Shown here: in pieces, positions 1-8,896 of the stretch | Numbering within the stretch: the first letter of the stretch is position 1 | How the letters are laid out: each line of letters begins with the position of its first letter | Assembly (NCBI RefSeq): GCF_014773245.1 | Contig: NZ_JACWMX010000007.1 | Span: 124,001 to 188,000, forward strand | DNA: 64,000 bases | DNA from: Mucilaginibacter glaciei | GTDB taxonomy: Bacteria; Bacteroidota; Bacteroidia; Sphingobacteriales; Sphingobacteriaceae | Reading direction: 5' to 3' | The notes under the pieces: model-generated | The model's database searches: none | What the model saw: the letters and a program-made list of their open reading frames with translations, nothing else | Told to the model about the DNA's origin: nothing | Translations under genes and position numbers: made by a program

Positions 1-234
1 TGCCGCGAGATACTGGAAGAAGATGATGCGCTGATAGCAGAATCGCACGAGGAAGATACCAGCGATAGCCCGGTTATTTGCCCTTATTGCGGCTCTACAG
101 ATGTACGTTACGGCTCTGCTACCGAAAAGAAAGTACATTGGGTTAATGCCATTTTTATATTGTTGTTATCAGTTTGGCCATTTTATACTAACAAAGCCTG
201 GCACTGCTTTAATTGCGGTAAGGATTTTGAATAG
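1..234 (+). CDS. Zinc-ribbon protein, C-terminal part (truncated by window edge)
   Basis: The reading frame is open from base 1 and ends at TAG 232-234, giving 77 residues of a protein whose start lies outside the window. After an acidic stretch there is one Cys pair (CPYCGS), a hydrophobic segment (about residues 48-60) and a second Cys pair (CFNCGKDF) just before the stop. The two CxxC pairs should form one zinc ribbon, with the hydrophobic stretch between them. The arrangement resembles the tail of Bacteroidota DUF2007-type putative signal-transducing proteins, but the diagnostic N-terminal domain is not visible. The function is unknown. Confidence 0.7.
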   Translation, partial: CREILEEDDALIAESHEEDTSDSPVICPYCGSTDVRYGSATEKKVHWVNAIFILLLSVWPFYTNKAWHCFNCGKDFE

Positions 235-240
235 AGAGCG

Positions 241-304
241 CTACCTAAACCCTCCCCGAGCGCTTTTAAAAGAAATCTCCTCTTACGGGGGAGATTAGAG
301 GGGA
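241..304. repeat. Small palindromic intergenic repeat
   Basis: A C-rich then G-rich stretch folds on itself: AATCTCC (274-280) pairs with GGAGATT (290-296), and CTTTTAAAAG (262-271) is self-complementary. It lies directly behind the zinc-ribbon gene and may serve as its transcript end. It resembles in style the palindromic repeats elsewhere in this window, but no second copy of this exact sequence is present. Confidence 0.4.
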
Positions 305-378
305 TTGGCTGTTGCCCATTTTTGTATCAAAGCTGATACATTAAAACTTGTATATTGCCACACCTTTATATTAGCCCC

Positions 379-1401
379 ATGTTTAATCGCCGTAAATTTC
401 TTAAACTTTCAGCTGTAACCGCCTCGGTCACTGCTCTGTCTAAATACAACACAGTAAAAGCTGCCGATCTGGTTGCTGCACCCAACCTGCCCATCGTGAT
501 ATCCACCTGGGATTTTGGCATCCAGGCCAATAAAGAAGCCTGGAAAACACTGTCAAAAGGCGGCCGCGCTTTAGACGCAGTTGAAGCCGGGGTAAAGATC
601 CCAGAGGCCGATATGAAAAATCATACCGTAGGCCGTGCAGGCTATCCTGACCGCGATGGGCGTGTAACCTTAGATGCCTGCATTATGGACGAGTTTGGTA
701 ATTGCGGATCGGTAGCGGCAATGGAAGATATAGCCCACCCGATAACCGTTGCCCGTTTGGTGATGGAAAAAACACCGCATGTAATGCTGGTGGGCGACGG
801 CGCATCGCAGTTTGCGGTGGAGCAGGGTATTAAACGTGAAAAATTACTCACCCCCGAATCTGAAAAAGAGTGGAAAAAATGGCTGTTAAAGGCAGAGTAT
901 TCGCCTAAAATGAATATAGAGAATGCACAACACCGCCCGGGTGGTAAGTATAACCATGACACCATCGGGATGTTGGCGATTGATGCGAAAGGTAACATCA
1001 GCGGGGCTTGTACTACCAGCGGCATGGCCTTTAAACTGCATGGCCGTGTGGGCGATAGCCCAATCATTGGTGCAGGTTTATATGTAGACAACGAAGTAGG
1101 CGGCGCAACATCAACCGGTGTGGGAGAAGAGGTTATCCGTAATGTAGGCAGCTTTTTGGTGGTGGAACTGATGCGCCAAGGCTACTCGCCCGAGGATGCC
1201 TGTAAAGAGGCCGTTAACCGCATCATTAAAAAGAAACCGACTACTGCGAAAGAGATCCAGGTAGGCTTTTTAGCTATTAACAAAAAAGGTGAATACGGCG
1301 CTTATGCCATACAGGAAGGTTTCAGTTTTGCCGTTTGCGATTCAAAAAGCCAGGACACGCTGATTCCCGGCAAAAGCTTTTACAAAGACGAAAAGAAATA
1401 A
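379..1401 (+). CDS. Secreted N4-(beta-N-acetylglucosaminyl)-L-asparaginase
   Basis: Glycosylasparaginase, an Ntn hydrolase that cleaves the GlcNAc-Asn bond left after breakdown of N-glycoproteins. The 340-residue product has the family's autoprocessing site: HDT with Thr195 as the expected new N-terminal nucleophile, followed by IGMLAID. Downstream are the substrate-pocket blocks GRVGDSPIIGAG and GATSTGVGE. The ATG at 379 is preferred over an upstream TTG at 355 because it starts a Tat-like or Sec signal (NRRKFLKL, then a hydrophobic stretch and a cleavage region near KAADL). Export to the periplasm is therefore likely. It appears to be monocistronic; cutC follows about 100 bases later. The family assignment is strong; the natural substrate is inferred. 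Confidence 0.92.
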   Translation: MFNRRKFLKLSAVTASVTALSKYNTVKAADLVAAPNLPIVISTWDFGIQANKEAWKTLSKGGRALDAVEAGVKIPEADMKNHTVGRAGYPDRDGRVTLDACIMDEFGNCGSVAAMEDIAHPITVARLVMEKTPHVMLVGDGASQFAVEQGIKREKLLTPESEKEWKKWLLKAEYSPKMNIENAQHRPGGKYNHDTIGMLAIDAKGNISGACTTSGMAFKLHGRVGDSPIIGAGLYVDNEVGGATSTGVGEEVIRNVGSFLVVELMRQGYSPEDACKEAVNRIIKKKPTTAKEIQVGFLAINKKGEYGAYAIQEGFSFAVCDSKSQDTLIPGKSFYKDEKK

Positions 1402-1502
1402 CACTGCAGTTAACCTTCAATAGCTTTCAGTTTAAAACAATAGCTGCGCTAAACATATTACTCAAATTGTAGTTTCATTGCTGCAAGAACACGATTTCAT
1501 CT

Positions 1503-2267
1503 ATGAACAATGAACAAAAAGCGGCTGTACAGCTCGAGGTTTGCGCCAATTCGGTAACATCGGCCATAGCAGCGCAAGATGGGGGCGCCATACGCGTAGA
1601 ACTGTGCGAAAACCTGGCCGAGGGCGGCACTACCCCATCACACGGCCAATTGGTGCTGGCGCGTAAAAATCTGCACATTAAACTGTTTGCACTGATCCGC
1701 CCGCGGCGGGGCGACTTTTTATATACCGGCCTGGAGTTTGAGATCATGAAGGCCGACATCAAAAACTGTATCGATGCAGGTTGCGATGGCGTAGTAATAG
1801 GTATGCTTAACGCAGATGGAACAATTGACAAGCCCCGCTGCGCGGAGTTATTGAGCATTGCCAAACGGGGCGGGTTAAGCGTTACGTTTCACCGGGCGTT
1901 TGATATGTGTGCTAATCAATATACGGCCCTTGAAGACGTTATTGAACTGGGTTGCGACCGCATACTTACCTCGGGCGGCAAAAGCACTGCTATGGAAGGG
2001 GCTACCACTTTATTACATTTGGTTGAGAAGGCAGCAGGCCGCATTATTATTATGCCCGGCAGTGGCGTAAGCGAAAATAACGTTGCTGACCTGGTACATT
2101 TTACCGGCGTTACTGAGGTGCACTCGTCGGCCCGGATCAGCATCCCCGGCAATATGGAATACAAAAATGACCACATCCTACTAAGTGACGGCATTGGCGA
2201 TGAATATGCTTTAGATGTAACCAGCGCAGAGCGGGTAAGAGCTATAATTGAAGCGGCGAATAGTTAG
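1503..2267 (+). CDS. cutC: Copper homeostasis protein CutC family
   Basis: A 254-residue cytoplasmic TIM-barrel protein of the CutC family. Diagnostic blocks are LEVCANS near the N-terminus, RVELCENLAEGGTTPS (about residues 31-46), ALIRPRRGDF, the FHRAFD segment and the LTSGG segment near residue 160. The family was linked to copper tolerance in E. coli, but its biochemical activity is still debated, so the name is mostly a family label. The ATG at 1503 gives the usual N-terminus. It is transcribed alone, about 100 bases behind the glycosylasparaginase gene. The spacer behind it carries short GTGAGTA repeats and nothing else recognisable. Confidence 0.9.
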   Translation: MNNEQKAAVQLEVCANSVTSAIAAQDGGAIRVELCENLAEGGTTPSHGQLVLARKNLHIKLFALIRPRRGDFLYTGLEFEIMKADIKNCIDAGCDGVVIGMLNADGTIDKPRCAELLSIAKRGGLSVTFHRAFDMCANQYTALEDVIELGCDRILTSGGKSTAMEGATTLLHLVEKAAGRIIIMPGSGVSENNVADLVHFTGVTEVHSSARISIPGNMEYKNDHILLSDGIGDEYALDVTSAERVRAIIEAANS

Positions 2268-2344
2268 TGAGTAGTGAGTAGTGAAACACAATTAGTCAGA
2301 CACAGTTTACCAATCACGATTTAACTAATCCGCTAATTCACTAA

Positions 2345-5173
2345 CTAAAATATGCTCACCGGCAATACCAATTCTATCCTGTTCTTGCCGTTCCCGCCAA
2401 AATAATCAGGATCTAACAGGTAACTGTACCTTACCCCAAACGAAATGGACTGCTGGTTAAACCACTTGGTATCAAAAAACACCGCCGCCCCCGCCGAACG
2501 AAAATTTGCCTTGAACGGCGCCCCGTTAAGCGTGAACTGGTTACTTGTGGCATGGGTATGGTCGTAAAACAAATATCCGCGTAAACGCAGTATATACGCC
2601 AGGTTGGCTACGCCTGCGTCAGGATAAGCAATAGGGAAATGATAACTCAGCCCAACTTTGTTCATGTTGGTCAAATTCTCGGCTCCGTAACCTTTTGAGA
2701 ACGGGAAATCGTTAGAAAAACCGATGGCATTGCTTTGCCCCTTTTGCTGGTGCGCGGCACTGATCACCAAACTATGATTGATAGCCAGTCCCGGGAAATA
2801 AAACGCGCTCGTAGCTAAAAACTGATTAGCGGTAATGCTGGATATCGCCGTTTTGTAGTTCAAGCTGATGCTTTGGGCAAAGCGGGGGTTTATTTGCTGT
2901 TTGGCCTGTTGGATCTGGTTACTAAAGCTTAGGTAATTATTCAGGTAAGTATACTGCCTGTCTTTAAACTGGCTGCGAAAAGCTTCCTGGAAACTATTAC
3001 GGCTAAAATAAACATCGCTCCCTAAAGTTAAACCCGTAACCTGCTTGCCCGCTGTAAAGTTAAGGGGCACCTGCAGGCCGGCGTGCAGGTCGGTTTCGTT
3101 ATAATAAATACTGTTGCCTTTGAAAAAGCTCCGTCTGTCGAAGGTATAATCGGCACCGGCGACGATATAAGGGAACAGCGCGCCATAGGCCGCATTATAG
3201 CCTACCCTTTTATAACCTTCGTCACGATTGTAATTAAAAGCAAGGCGCGATTGAAAAGTATTCAAAACATTCTCGCCTACTATGGCCAGCGAGTAGTTAG
3301 GGTCGTTAATATTGGGGATAAGGCTGTGAAAGTTAAACAAGCCGTGCGCTTTACTGTATTTGGTAATTGGCAACGGCGTGTCGGTTACCTTAGCCAATAA
3401 ATTAGTGGCCGAATCCTTTTCCAATCTGGATATCCCGATATCAGACAGTGGTGCTGCAACATCATTATTTATTAATGATAGTTGGATCCTGTCATTATTG
3501 ATCTGGTTAATTTGATAGCCAAAAGCGGTGAAACCCACCCAGGCCAGTTTGTTTGGTGTTAAAGCAGGCTGATAAAAACCGATTGCATCTTTTTGCGGCA
3601 GGCCTGTTACTGCAAACAGCTGATTACTTTTTAGGGACAGGGCGTATAGCTTATCGGCTGCGCCGGATGTTTTGGTAAAATAAACCAAATCGCCCTGTAC
3701 CGTTGGGTAAACAATAGGCGCATAACTAAATGGCAATAAATATTTATTTGCGCCTGTTTTTATATCCGTAAGCACAAGCGACATCTTGCCATCGGTGTTA
3801 CGCACCGCCGAGATCACGTGCCCATCACCGTAAAACCGGGGATAGGTATAAAACAAACCGTCACGATTGGGTAATACGGCTAAAAGTTTACCGCTCACCG
3901 CATCCAATAAATGTAGTTCACTTTTGCCCGTTGTGTTTGCCTGTACGGCCACAATCGTTTTACCATCGTTACTAAAGGCCGGTGCAAAGTATTTGGTTTT
4001 GCGGGTAATGCGGCGTTCTCTCCCGGTGTTTACATCCAGCACCACCAACTCGTTATAATCGCGGTATCCCCAACGCACATCGGGCCGGTAGGCAGCATAT
4101 AAAATTTTACCGCCACGGTAGGTAAAATAATTATCGGTAACGATGTCCTGCACGCTGATGTCCTTTTCAATACGTCCGGTTTGCAACACAAATTTGGGGA
4201 TCTCTCTGTACGTTGTTTTTAAGTAAACAAGCGTGCTGTCATTCACATAGGCCGGGTATTGTTGGTTAGCTATAAAATGCTGATTTTTTTGATAACTGCT
4301 ATCGGCCTCGTCACTTTTAAATTCCTTTTTGAAATGGTCGAAGGCCTTGTTACGGAAGCGGCTGTAAGTATCACCCGAATATTTTTTAACAGCTTTTTGA
4401 AAAGGGTAAAATAAACCGTCGAAAGAGGCGGCTGCATGGGTAACATTTTTCCAAAACGTGGCGGGGTATTGCTCGCGGCCATAAGCCACCAGCATATAAC
4501 CCATCGGGTAATGATCGGGCACATAATCCCGGTATGATCCATTGCGCAGTTTCATCCAGCTGTAATTGCGCCCATTAGTCCATAAAGCCCTATAACCATT
4601 AAAAAAATAAGGCAGCCGCCCCCTGCCCTGTTCGCTTACGAGGGTTTCATTATAAACCGCATCTCCTTCAAAAAACCAGTTGGGAATGGTAAGATCGTTC
4701 CCCAGGGCCTGTCCGCCCTCGCCAAAAACAACTTTCAAAGCATGCGATAGCCCTATATTGAAATTATTGTATTGCTGCACATGCCTGAACTCGTGAATGG
4801 CCAGTTGGGTGGGCCATGGCAGGCTGCCTATAGATAAACTATTTTGCGATGGCGTTAAGTAAAACTCACTGCGAAATGGTGCCAGCCCCACATAACCGTT
4901 TGATACCGTAGTTTGGTTTTGCAGTACAATGCTGATCTGTCGTTGTTTGCTGCCAATAGTAGGTTTGATTACGGGGTTTAAGCGCCGTATCACATCTGCA
5001 ACGCGTAATGCAGCGGTATCTAACCCCTGCGGAAATATCACCCTGGCCGCCAGTGTATTTACCTGTTGCCATTTGATGGATGGCGGGTTGCCCCCAAATT
5101 GCTGCGCCTTAACGGCAGTAGCACAAACCAACAAAAACGGCAGTAACAGCTTAAATAAGGCGGGGTTATTCAT
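2345..5173 (-). CDS. Surface protein: gluzincin-like peptidase domain, beta-propeller and outer-membrane barrel
   Basis: A 942-residue exported protein with a signal peptide (MNNPALFKLLLPFLLVCATA, cleaved near KAQ). Residues 60-270 hold an HEFRH zinc motif (H127, E128, H131) followed by NWFFEGDAVYNE, where E169 could be the third zinc ligand. This fits the peptidase-MA-like gluzincin pattern. Residues about 290-600 are rich in TolB/WD40-like strands with repeated D-G-K and N-D-G turns, suggesting a beta-propeller. Residues about 620-942 look like an outer-membrane beta-barrel with aromatic alternation and a terminal Phe (VSIF). The whole suggests a cell-surface or periplasm-facing peptidase anchored by its own barrel. 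The substrate is unknown. The domain boundaries are my estimate; the HExxH is directly visible. Confidence 0.75.
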   Translation of the reverse strand: MNNPALFKLLLPFLLVCATAVKAQQFGGNPPSIKWQQVNTLAARVIFPQGLDTAALRVADVIRRLNPVIKPTIGSKQRQISIVLQNQTTVSNGYVGLAPFRSEFYLTPSQNSLSIGSLPWPTQLAIHEFRHVQQYNNFNIGLSHALKVVFGEGGQALGNDLTIPNWFFEGDAVYNETLVSEQGRGRLPYFFNGYRALWTNGRNYSWMKLRNGSYRDYVPDHYPMGYMLVAYGREQYPATFWKNVTHAAASFDGLFYPFQKAVKKYSGDTYSRFRNKAFDHFKKEFKSDEADSSYQKNQHFIANQQYPAYVNDSTLVYLKTTYREIPKFVLQTGRIEKDISVQDIVTDNYFTYRGGKILYAAYRPDVRWGYRDYNELVVLDVNTGRERRITRKTKYFAPAFSNDGKTIVAVQANTTGKSELHLLDAVSGKLLAVLPNRDGLFYTYPRFYGDGHVISAVRNTDGKMSLVLTDIKTGANKYLLPFSYAPIVYPTVQGDLVYFTKTSGAADKLYALSLKSNQLFAVTGLPQKDAIGFYQPALTPNKLAWVGFTAFGYQINQINNDRIQLSLINNDVAAPLSDIGISRLEKDSATNLLAKVTDTPLPITKYSKAHGLFNFHSLIPNINDPNYSLAIVGENVLNTFQSRLAFNYNRDEGYKRVGYNAAYGALFPYIVAGADYTFDRRSFFKGNSIYYNETDLHAGLQVPLNFTAGKQVTGLTLGSDVYFSRNSFQEAFRSQFKDRQYTYLNNYLSFSNQIQQAKQQINPRFAQSISLNYKTAISSITANQFLATSAFYFPGLAINHSLVISAAHQQKGQSNAIGFSNDFPFSKGYGAENLTNMNKVGLSYHFPIAYPDAGVANLAYILRLRGYLFYDHTHATSNQFTLNGAPFKANFRSAGAAVFFDTKWFNQQSISFGVRYSYLLDPDYFGGNGKNRIELVLPVSIF

Positions 5174-5287
5174 CAGGATATGAAAGTAATAAATACAGAT
5201 CAGAATTTACGGAATTTTGTCTGAATCAAAATTTACAGAATTTTATAATTTTCAGAATAGATGCTACATAGCTTAATTTAATTAGGT

Positions 5288-5373
5288 TGTCATGTTGAGC
5301 GATAGCGAAGCATCTTCCAATGAGTAGTACGCAACGAATAGATACAGAAGATTCCTCGTTCCTCAGAATAACA
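5288..5373. repeat. Dispersed palindromic repeat (TGTCAT-TGAGCGATAGCGAAG type), copy 1
   Basis: The left end TGTCATGTTGAGCGATAGCG and the right end (AGAAGATTCCTCG to CAGAATAACA) are imperfect inverted repeats. A second copy lies at 60817-60892. This copy sits just upstream of hscA, so an apparent upstream extension of the hscA frame into it is an artefact of repeat sequence. It is likely a REP/MITE-like non-coding element. Confidence 0.7.
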
Positions 5374-5435
5374 TCCTGTAATTTTTCAATCCTGAAAATT
5401 CTGATTCAGATGACATTCGCGTTATTAAAACTAAG

Positions 5436-5443
5436 TACATTTG
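5436..5443 (+). promoter_or_regulatory. -7 promoter box for hscA
   Basis: TACATTTG matches the Bacteroidota -7 consensus TAnnTTTG and lies 17 bases before the ATG at 5461. No good -33 TTTG is seen at the expected distance. It supports the start at 5461. Confidence 0.5.
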
Positions 5444-5460
5444 CGCTTTGCACTATTATT

Positions 5461-7317
5461 ATGGCTAAAGTTTCCATCAACCTGGCAACGGGTTCTATAC
5501 AAAAAGAAGATATTATTGTAGGCATTGACCTGGGGACTACCAATTCGCTGGTTGCTTTTATAGATCCCGACAAAAACCCTAAAGTTATAAATGATACGGG
5601 CAAAGGTGTTTTGGTACCCTCGATAGTCCATTTTGGAAGTACAGGCGAGATAAAAGTTGGTAACGAGGCTAAAGATTTTTTAATTACCGATCCGCAAAAT
5701 ACCGTGTTCTCGGTTAAGCGCCTCTTGGGTCGTTCCTATGCAGATGTAAAGAATTACCAGAACTTTTTCTCCTATAAAATCATTGATGACGATAGCGAAA
5801 GCCTGGTGAAGATAAAGGTAGGCGATAAATTTTATACACCTATCGAACTGTCCGGCCTTATCCTGAAAGAATTAAAGGAACGTGCCGAGCATGCCTTAAA
5901 AACACCGGTTAATCGCGCGGTGATCACTGTGCCGGCTTATTTCAATGATTCGCAGCGCCAAGCCACCCGCGATGCAGGTAAACTTGCCGGTTTGGATGTG
6001 TTACGTATTGTGAACGAGCCTACCGCCGCCAGCCTGGCTTATGGCATTGGCTTAAACCCCGAAGAAACAAAAACCGTGGCGGTTTATGACCTGGGCGGTG
6101 GCACCTTTGATGTTTCTATCCTGCAGATCCAAAACGGTATTTTTGAAGTACTATCCACCAATGGTGATACCTTTTTAGGCGGCGATGACTTCGACCGTGC
6201 CATTGCCGATTACTGGATAGAAAAAAACAACATAGATAAAACCGAATTAGCGCAAAACCGCGAACTGACCCAGCAACTCCGTTTAAAGGCGGAGGAGGCT
6301 AAAAAGTCATTCGCCCACCAAAGCATCTTTAACCAGCAAATTGGCGAGATCTGGTGTACTATTGACCGAAACACTTTCGAGGACCTGATCCTGCCCAAAG
6401 TACAGCAAACCATCGATAGTTGCCAAAACGCGTTAAAGGATGCAAAGCTAACCATCGACCAGATAGACGAAGTAATCATGGTAGGCGGCAGTACCCGCAC
6501 CGCATTGGTTAAAAAAATGGTGTCAGAATTTTTCGGTCGCCCGGTGCACGATGCGGTTAACCCTGATGAAGTTGTTGCCCTAGGTGCCGCCATTCAGGCT
6601 GATGTTTTAGCCGGTAACCGCAGCGATATTTTATTGTTAGATGTTACCCCGTTATCTTTGGGCATCGAAACAATGGGCGGTTTAATGGATACTATTATCC
6701 CCCGTAACTCTAAGATCCCGACTAAAGCCGGCAGGCAATACACCACATCAAAAGACGGGCAGGTAAATATGAAAATTGCCGTTTACCAGGGCGAGCGCGA
6801 CCTGATCAGCGAGAACCGTAAACTGGCCGAATTTGAATTGAAGGGCATCCCATCGATGCCTGCAGGTTTCCCTAAGGTGGATATCAACTTCATACTAAAT
6901 GCCGACGGGATCTTGAAGATCCAGGCCATAGAGCTGCGGAGCGGCGTTAAACAAGAAGTTGAAGTAAAACCGGCGTACGGTATAAATGACGACCTGGTGG
7001 AGCAAATGCTGATGGACAGCATCACCCACGCTAAGGATGATGTTAGCGCCCGTATGCTCATCGAAGCTAAAACAGAAGCCGAACAGATCATTTACCAGGT
7101 AGAGCGTTTCATGGAAAAGAACGGCACCTTGTTGAATGCAGAAGAAATAAGCGAAACCAATATCCATGTAGAGGCCTTAAAAGTTGCTTTAAGTACCGGT
7201 GATAAAGACCTGATCCATAATAAAATAGACAATCTTAATAACTATACCCGCCCATTTGCCGAGCGTGTGATGGACGTAGCGATAGCTACCGCCATGAAGG
7301 GTAAGAGTATAGAATAA
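5461..7317 (+). CDS. hscA: Hsp70-family Fe-S assembly chaperone HscA
   Basis: A 618-residue Hsp70 with the nucleotide-binding domain at about 1-385 and substrate-binding domain after it. Visible signatures are GIDLGTTNS (21-29), the [12 protein letters not shown] phosphate loop and the [10 protein letters not shown] loop, then the linker and start of the peptide-binding domain ([14 protein letters not shown]). The N-terminus [12 protein letters not shown] and the short, non-acidic C-terminus fit HscA rather than DnaK. DnaK ends in a long Gly/Glu-rich tail, which is absent here. The start at ATG 5461 is chosen because upstream codons lie in a repeat and a -7 box sits just before it. No hscB, iscU or fdx is adjacent, so partners are presumably elsewhere. 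HscA is expected to drive Fe-S transfer from the scaffold protein. Confidence 0.85.
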   Translation: MAKVSINLATGSIQKEDIIVGIDLGTTNSLVAFIDPDKNPKVINDTGKGVLVPSIVHFGSTGEIKVGNEAKDFLITDPQNTVFSVKRLLGRSYADVKNYQNFFSYKIIDDDSESLVKIKVGDKFYTPIELSGLILKELKERAEHALKTPVNRAVITVPAYFNDSQRQATRDAGKLAGLDVLRIVNEPTAASLAYGIGLNPEETKTVAVYDLGGGTFDVSILQIQNGIFEVLSTNGDTFLGGDDFDRAIADYWIEKNNIDKTELAQNRELTQQLRLKAEEAKKSFAHQSIFNQQIGEIWCTIDRNTFEDLILPKVQQTIDSCQNALKDAKLTIDQIDEVIMVGGSTRTALVKKMVSEFFGRPVHDAVNPDEVVALGAAIQADVLAGNRSDILLLDVTPLSLGIETMGGLMDTIIPRNSKIPTKAGRQYTTSKDGQVNMKIAVYQGERDLISENRKLAEFELKGIPSMPAGFPKVDINFILNADGILKIQAIELRSGVKQEVEVKPAYGINDDLVEQMLMDSITHAKDDVSARMLIEAKTEAEQIIYQVERFMEKNGTLLNAEEISETNIHVEALKVALSTGDKDLIHNKIDNLNNYTRPFAERVMDVAIATAMKGKSIE

Positions 7318-7378
7318 ATGGCACTGATAGAAACTTATTTTGCCGATCAAAGTTATTACAACATCTAACCCAACTTAC

Positions 7379-8353
7379 TTGAAAAACACTCTCCGTATTG
7401 CCCTGCTCTTATCCGTTTGTGCTTCATCGCTAACAGCATCCGCACAAAAAGACAGCACTTTAAGAACCACCCTTGATACCGCCCGCTACGATTCGTTAAT
7501 GAAACGTATGGCAAATGGCGATAAAACAGGCAAATGGCCGGTAAAAAAAGCACCGTATCCTTTGCCGGGTGCCATCCTGCCCTTTTACCGGGTTGTGGCT
7601 TACTACGGTAATATGTACTCGAAAAACATGGGGGCACTTGGCCAGTACGAGCCATCTGTAATGCGCGATAAGTTAATGGCCGAGGTAAAGAACTGGCAAG
7701 CTGCCGACCCGGCTACACCGGTCAAACCTGCATTACATTATGTATGCATCACCGCGCAGGCAGATGCCGGCCGTAATGGTTTACATAGCCTACGAATGCC
7801 CTTCAGCCAATTAGATAAGGTGATAGAGATGGCTAAACCGATTAATGCGTTGGTATTTCTGGATATACAGGTTGGTTTTAGCACCGTAGAAAAGGAACTG
7901 CCGATGCTGGAAAAATATCTTAAGATGCCTAACGTGCATTTCGGTATCGACCCAGAATTCTCTATGAAAGAAGGCAGCGTGCCCGGTAAACGGATTGGCA
8001 CTTTTGATGCGGCAGATATTAACTTTGTAAGTAAATATTTAAGCGACCTGTGCGTAAAATATAACCTGCCGCCCAAGATCTTTGTGGTGCACCGCTTTAC
8101 CAAACGCATGGTAACCAACTACCAGGATGTGAAACTTCGCAACAATGTACAATTCGTGATGGATATGGATGGCTGGGGCGGCCCGGAGTTAAAGAAAGGC
8201 ACCTACAAATATTACGTAGCCGGTGAACCGGTTCAGTTTACTGGTTTTAAATTATTCTACAAAAACGATATCAAGAATGCCCCTAAGCGAATGATGACAC
8301 CCAAAGAAGTGTTAGACTTAAAGCCGGCGCCTATGTATATTCAGTATCAATAA
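7379..8353 (+). CDS. Secreted protein of unknown function
   Basis: About 324 residues. No in-frame ATG precedes the signal peptide, so TTG 7379 is the best start: it gives M-KNTLRIALLLSVCAS with cleavage near ASAQ. A TTG further upstream (7340) would bury the signal. The mature part contains alternating strands and helices with phrases such as LVFLDIQVGF, HFGIDPEFSM and VQFVMDMDGWGG, which look like the ends of TIM-barrel strands carrying acidic residues. I suspect a glycoside-hydrolase-like barrel but do not recognise a family. It begins about 60 bases after hscA on the same strand, so it could be co-transcribed. A palindromic repeat follows it. Confidence 0.7.
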   Translation: MKNTLRIALLLSVCASSLTASAQKDSTLRTTLDTARYDSLMKRMANGDKTGKWPVKKAPYPLPGAILPFYRVVAYYGNMYSKNMGALGQYEPSVMRDKLMAEVKNWQAADPATPVKPALHYVCITAQADAGRNGLHSLRMPFSQLDKVIEMAKPINALVFLDIQVGFSTVEKELPMLEKYLKMPNVHFGIDPEFSMKEGSVPGKRIGTFDAADINFVSKYLSDLCVKYNLPPKIFVVHRFTKRMVTNYQDVKLRNNVQFVMDMDGWGGPELKKGTYKYYVAGEPVQFTGFKLFYKNDIKNAPKRMMTPKEVLDLKPAPMYIQYQ

Positions 8354-8365
8354 AACTTATAACAA

Positions 8366-8450
8366 TGTCATTGCGAGAAGCGAAGCGACGTGGCAATCTT
8401 ATAGGACAAGCGGATATGCTGAGATTGCCGCGCTATCGCTCGCAATGACA
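8366..8450. repeat. Dispersed palindromic repeat (TGTCATTGCGAG type), copy 1
   Basis: An 85-bp imperfect palindrome with ends TGTCATTGCGAG and CTCGCAATGACA and an inner pair GGCAATCT/AGATTGCC. A second copy lies at 17511-17596 and shares the 19-bp core CGGATATGCTGAGATTGCC exactly. It is a REP/MITE-like element in a convergent intergenic gap. Confidence 0.85.
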
Positions 8451-8460
8451 CAATACCATA

Positions 8461-8489
8461 AAAAAAGCCCTTCATTACTGAAGGGCTTT
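8461..8489 (-). terminator. Rho-independent terminator for the 8509-8799 gene
   Basis: Perfect 11-bp stem AAAGCCCTTCA (8464-8474) / TGAAGGGCTTT (8479-8489) with a TTAC loop. On the minus strand it is followed by a T tract (the A run at 8461-8466). Confidence 0.85.
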
Positions 8490-8508
8490 CCTATTTAAGC
8501 GAAACCTA

Positions 8509-8799
8509 TTACAGCTTGCTGATCTCTTCCTGTTCTTTCAATGCAGCGATATTGTTCTTGTCGCTGTACTCTTCAGTTTGGTTGGCAAAATCTTCCAGGA
8601 TACTTGCAATAGTATCCAGGTTATCTGCAATACGCTGGTGCATATCCGGCAGGTCCTTTTCTAATCTCTTATTTCCAAGATCGATGTTATCTACTTCGAT
8701 TTTTGCAATCTTCTGTATTAACGCCTGGTTACTATTTTTCAGATCTTCTAATTCATGGACGATCTTCTCCATCAATTCAAATTTTCTTAACTTATCCAT
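8509..8799 (-). CDS. Small coiled-coil protein of unknown function
   Basis: A 96-residue, highly charged, almost entirely helical protein with no signal peptide or membrane segment. Heptad-like spacing of Leu/Ile (KFELMEKIVHELEDLKNS, then ALIQKIAKIEV and IADNLDTIASILEDF) predicts one or two coiled coils, so it probably oligomerises or binds a partner. It has its own terminator and is divergent from the TPR gene, sharing a 90-base spacer that holds a strong hairpin. I do not recognise a family. The good terminator, clean ATG and cytoplasmic composition support a real gene. Confidence 0.75.
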   Translation of the reverse strand: MDKLRKFELMEKIVHELEDLKNSNQALIQKIAKIEVDNIDLGNKRLEKDLPDMHQRIADNLDTIASILEDFANQTEEYSDKNNIAALKEQEEISKL

Positions 8800-8862
8800 A
8801 GGTATCTTAATTTTTATATAACCTTAACGCATTAAATATAAAATTGTTTAAAATTTGGAAAT

Positions 8863-8896
8863 ATCTCATCTAACTAATAACTTAGTTAGATGAGAT
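8863..8896. promoter_or_regulatory. 15-bp perfect inverted repeat overlapping the TPR gene start codon
   Basis: ATCTCATCTAACTAA (8863-8877), loop TAAC, TTAGTTAGATGAGAT (8882-8896). The ATG of the downstream gene (8890-8892) lies within the right arm. In mRNA the arms would sequester the start codon; in DNA it could be a dimeric operator between the divergent genes. Confidence 0.75.

Noticed and set aside
101-298. A 65-codon frame on the plus strand at the window start
   Set aside because: It overlaps the zinc-ribbon frame, which has two CxxC pairs and a better composition, and runs through a palindromic repeat.
2268-2344. GTGAGTA microrepeats behind cutC
   Set aside because: They are short and low-complexity; no structure or second copy suggests function.
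5320-5460. Upstream extension of hscA
   Set aside because: The extension translates repeat sequence; family N-terminus and -7 box point to ATG 5461.
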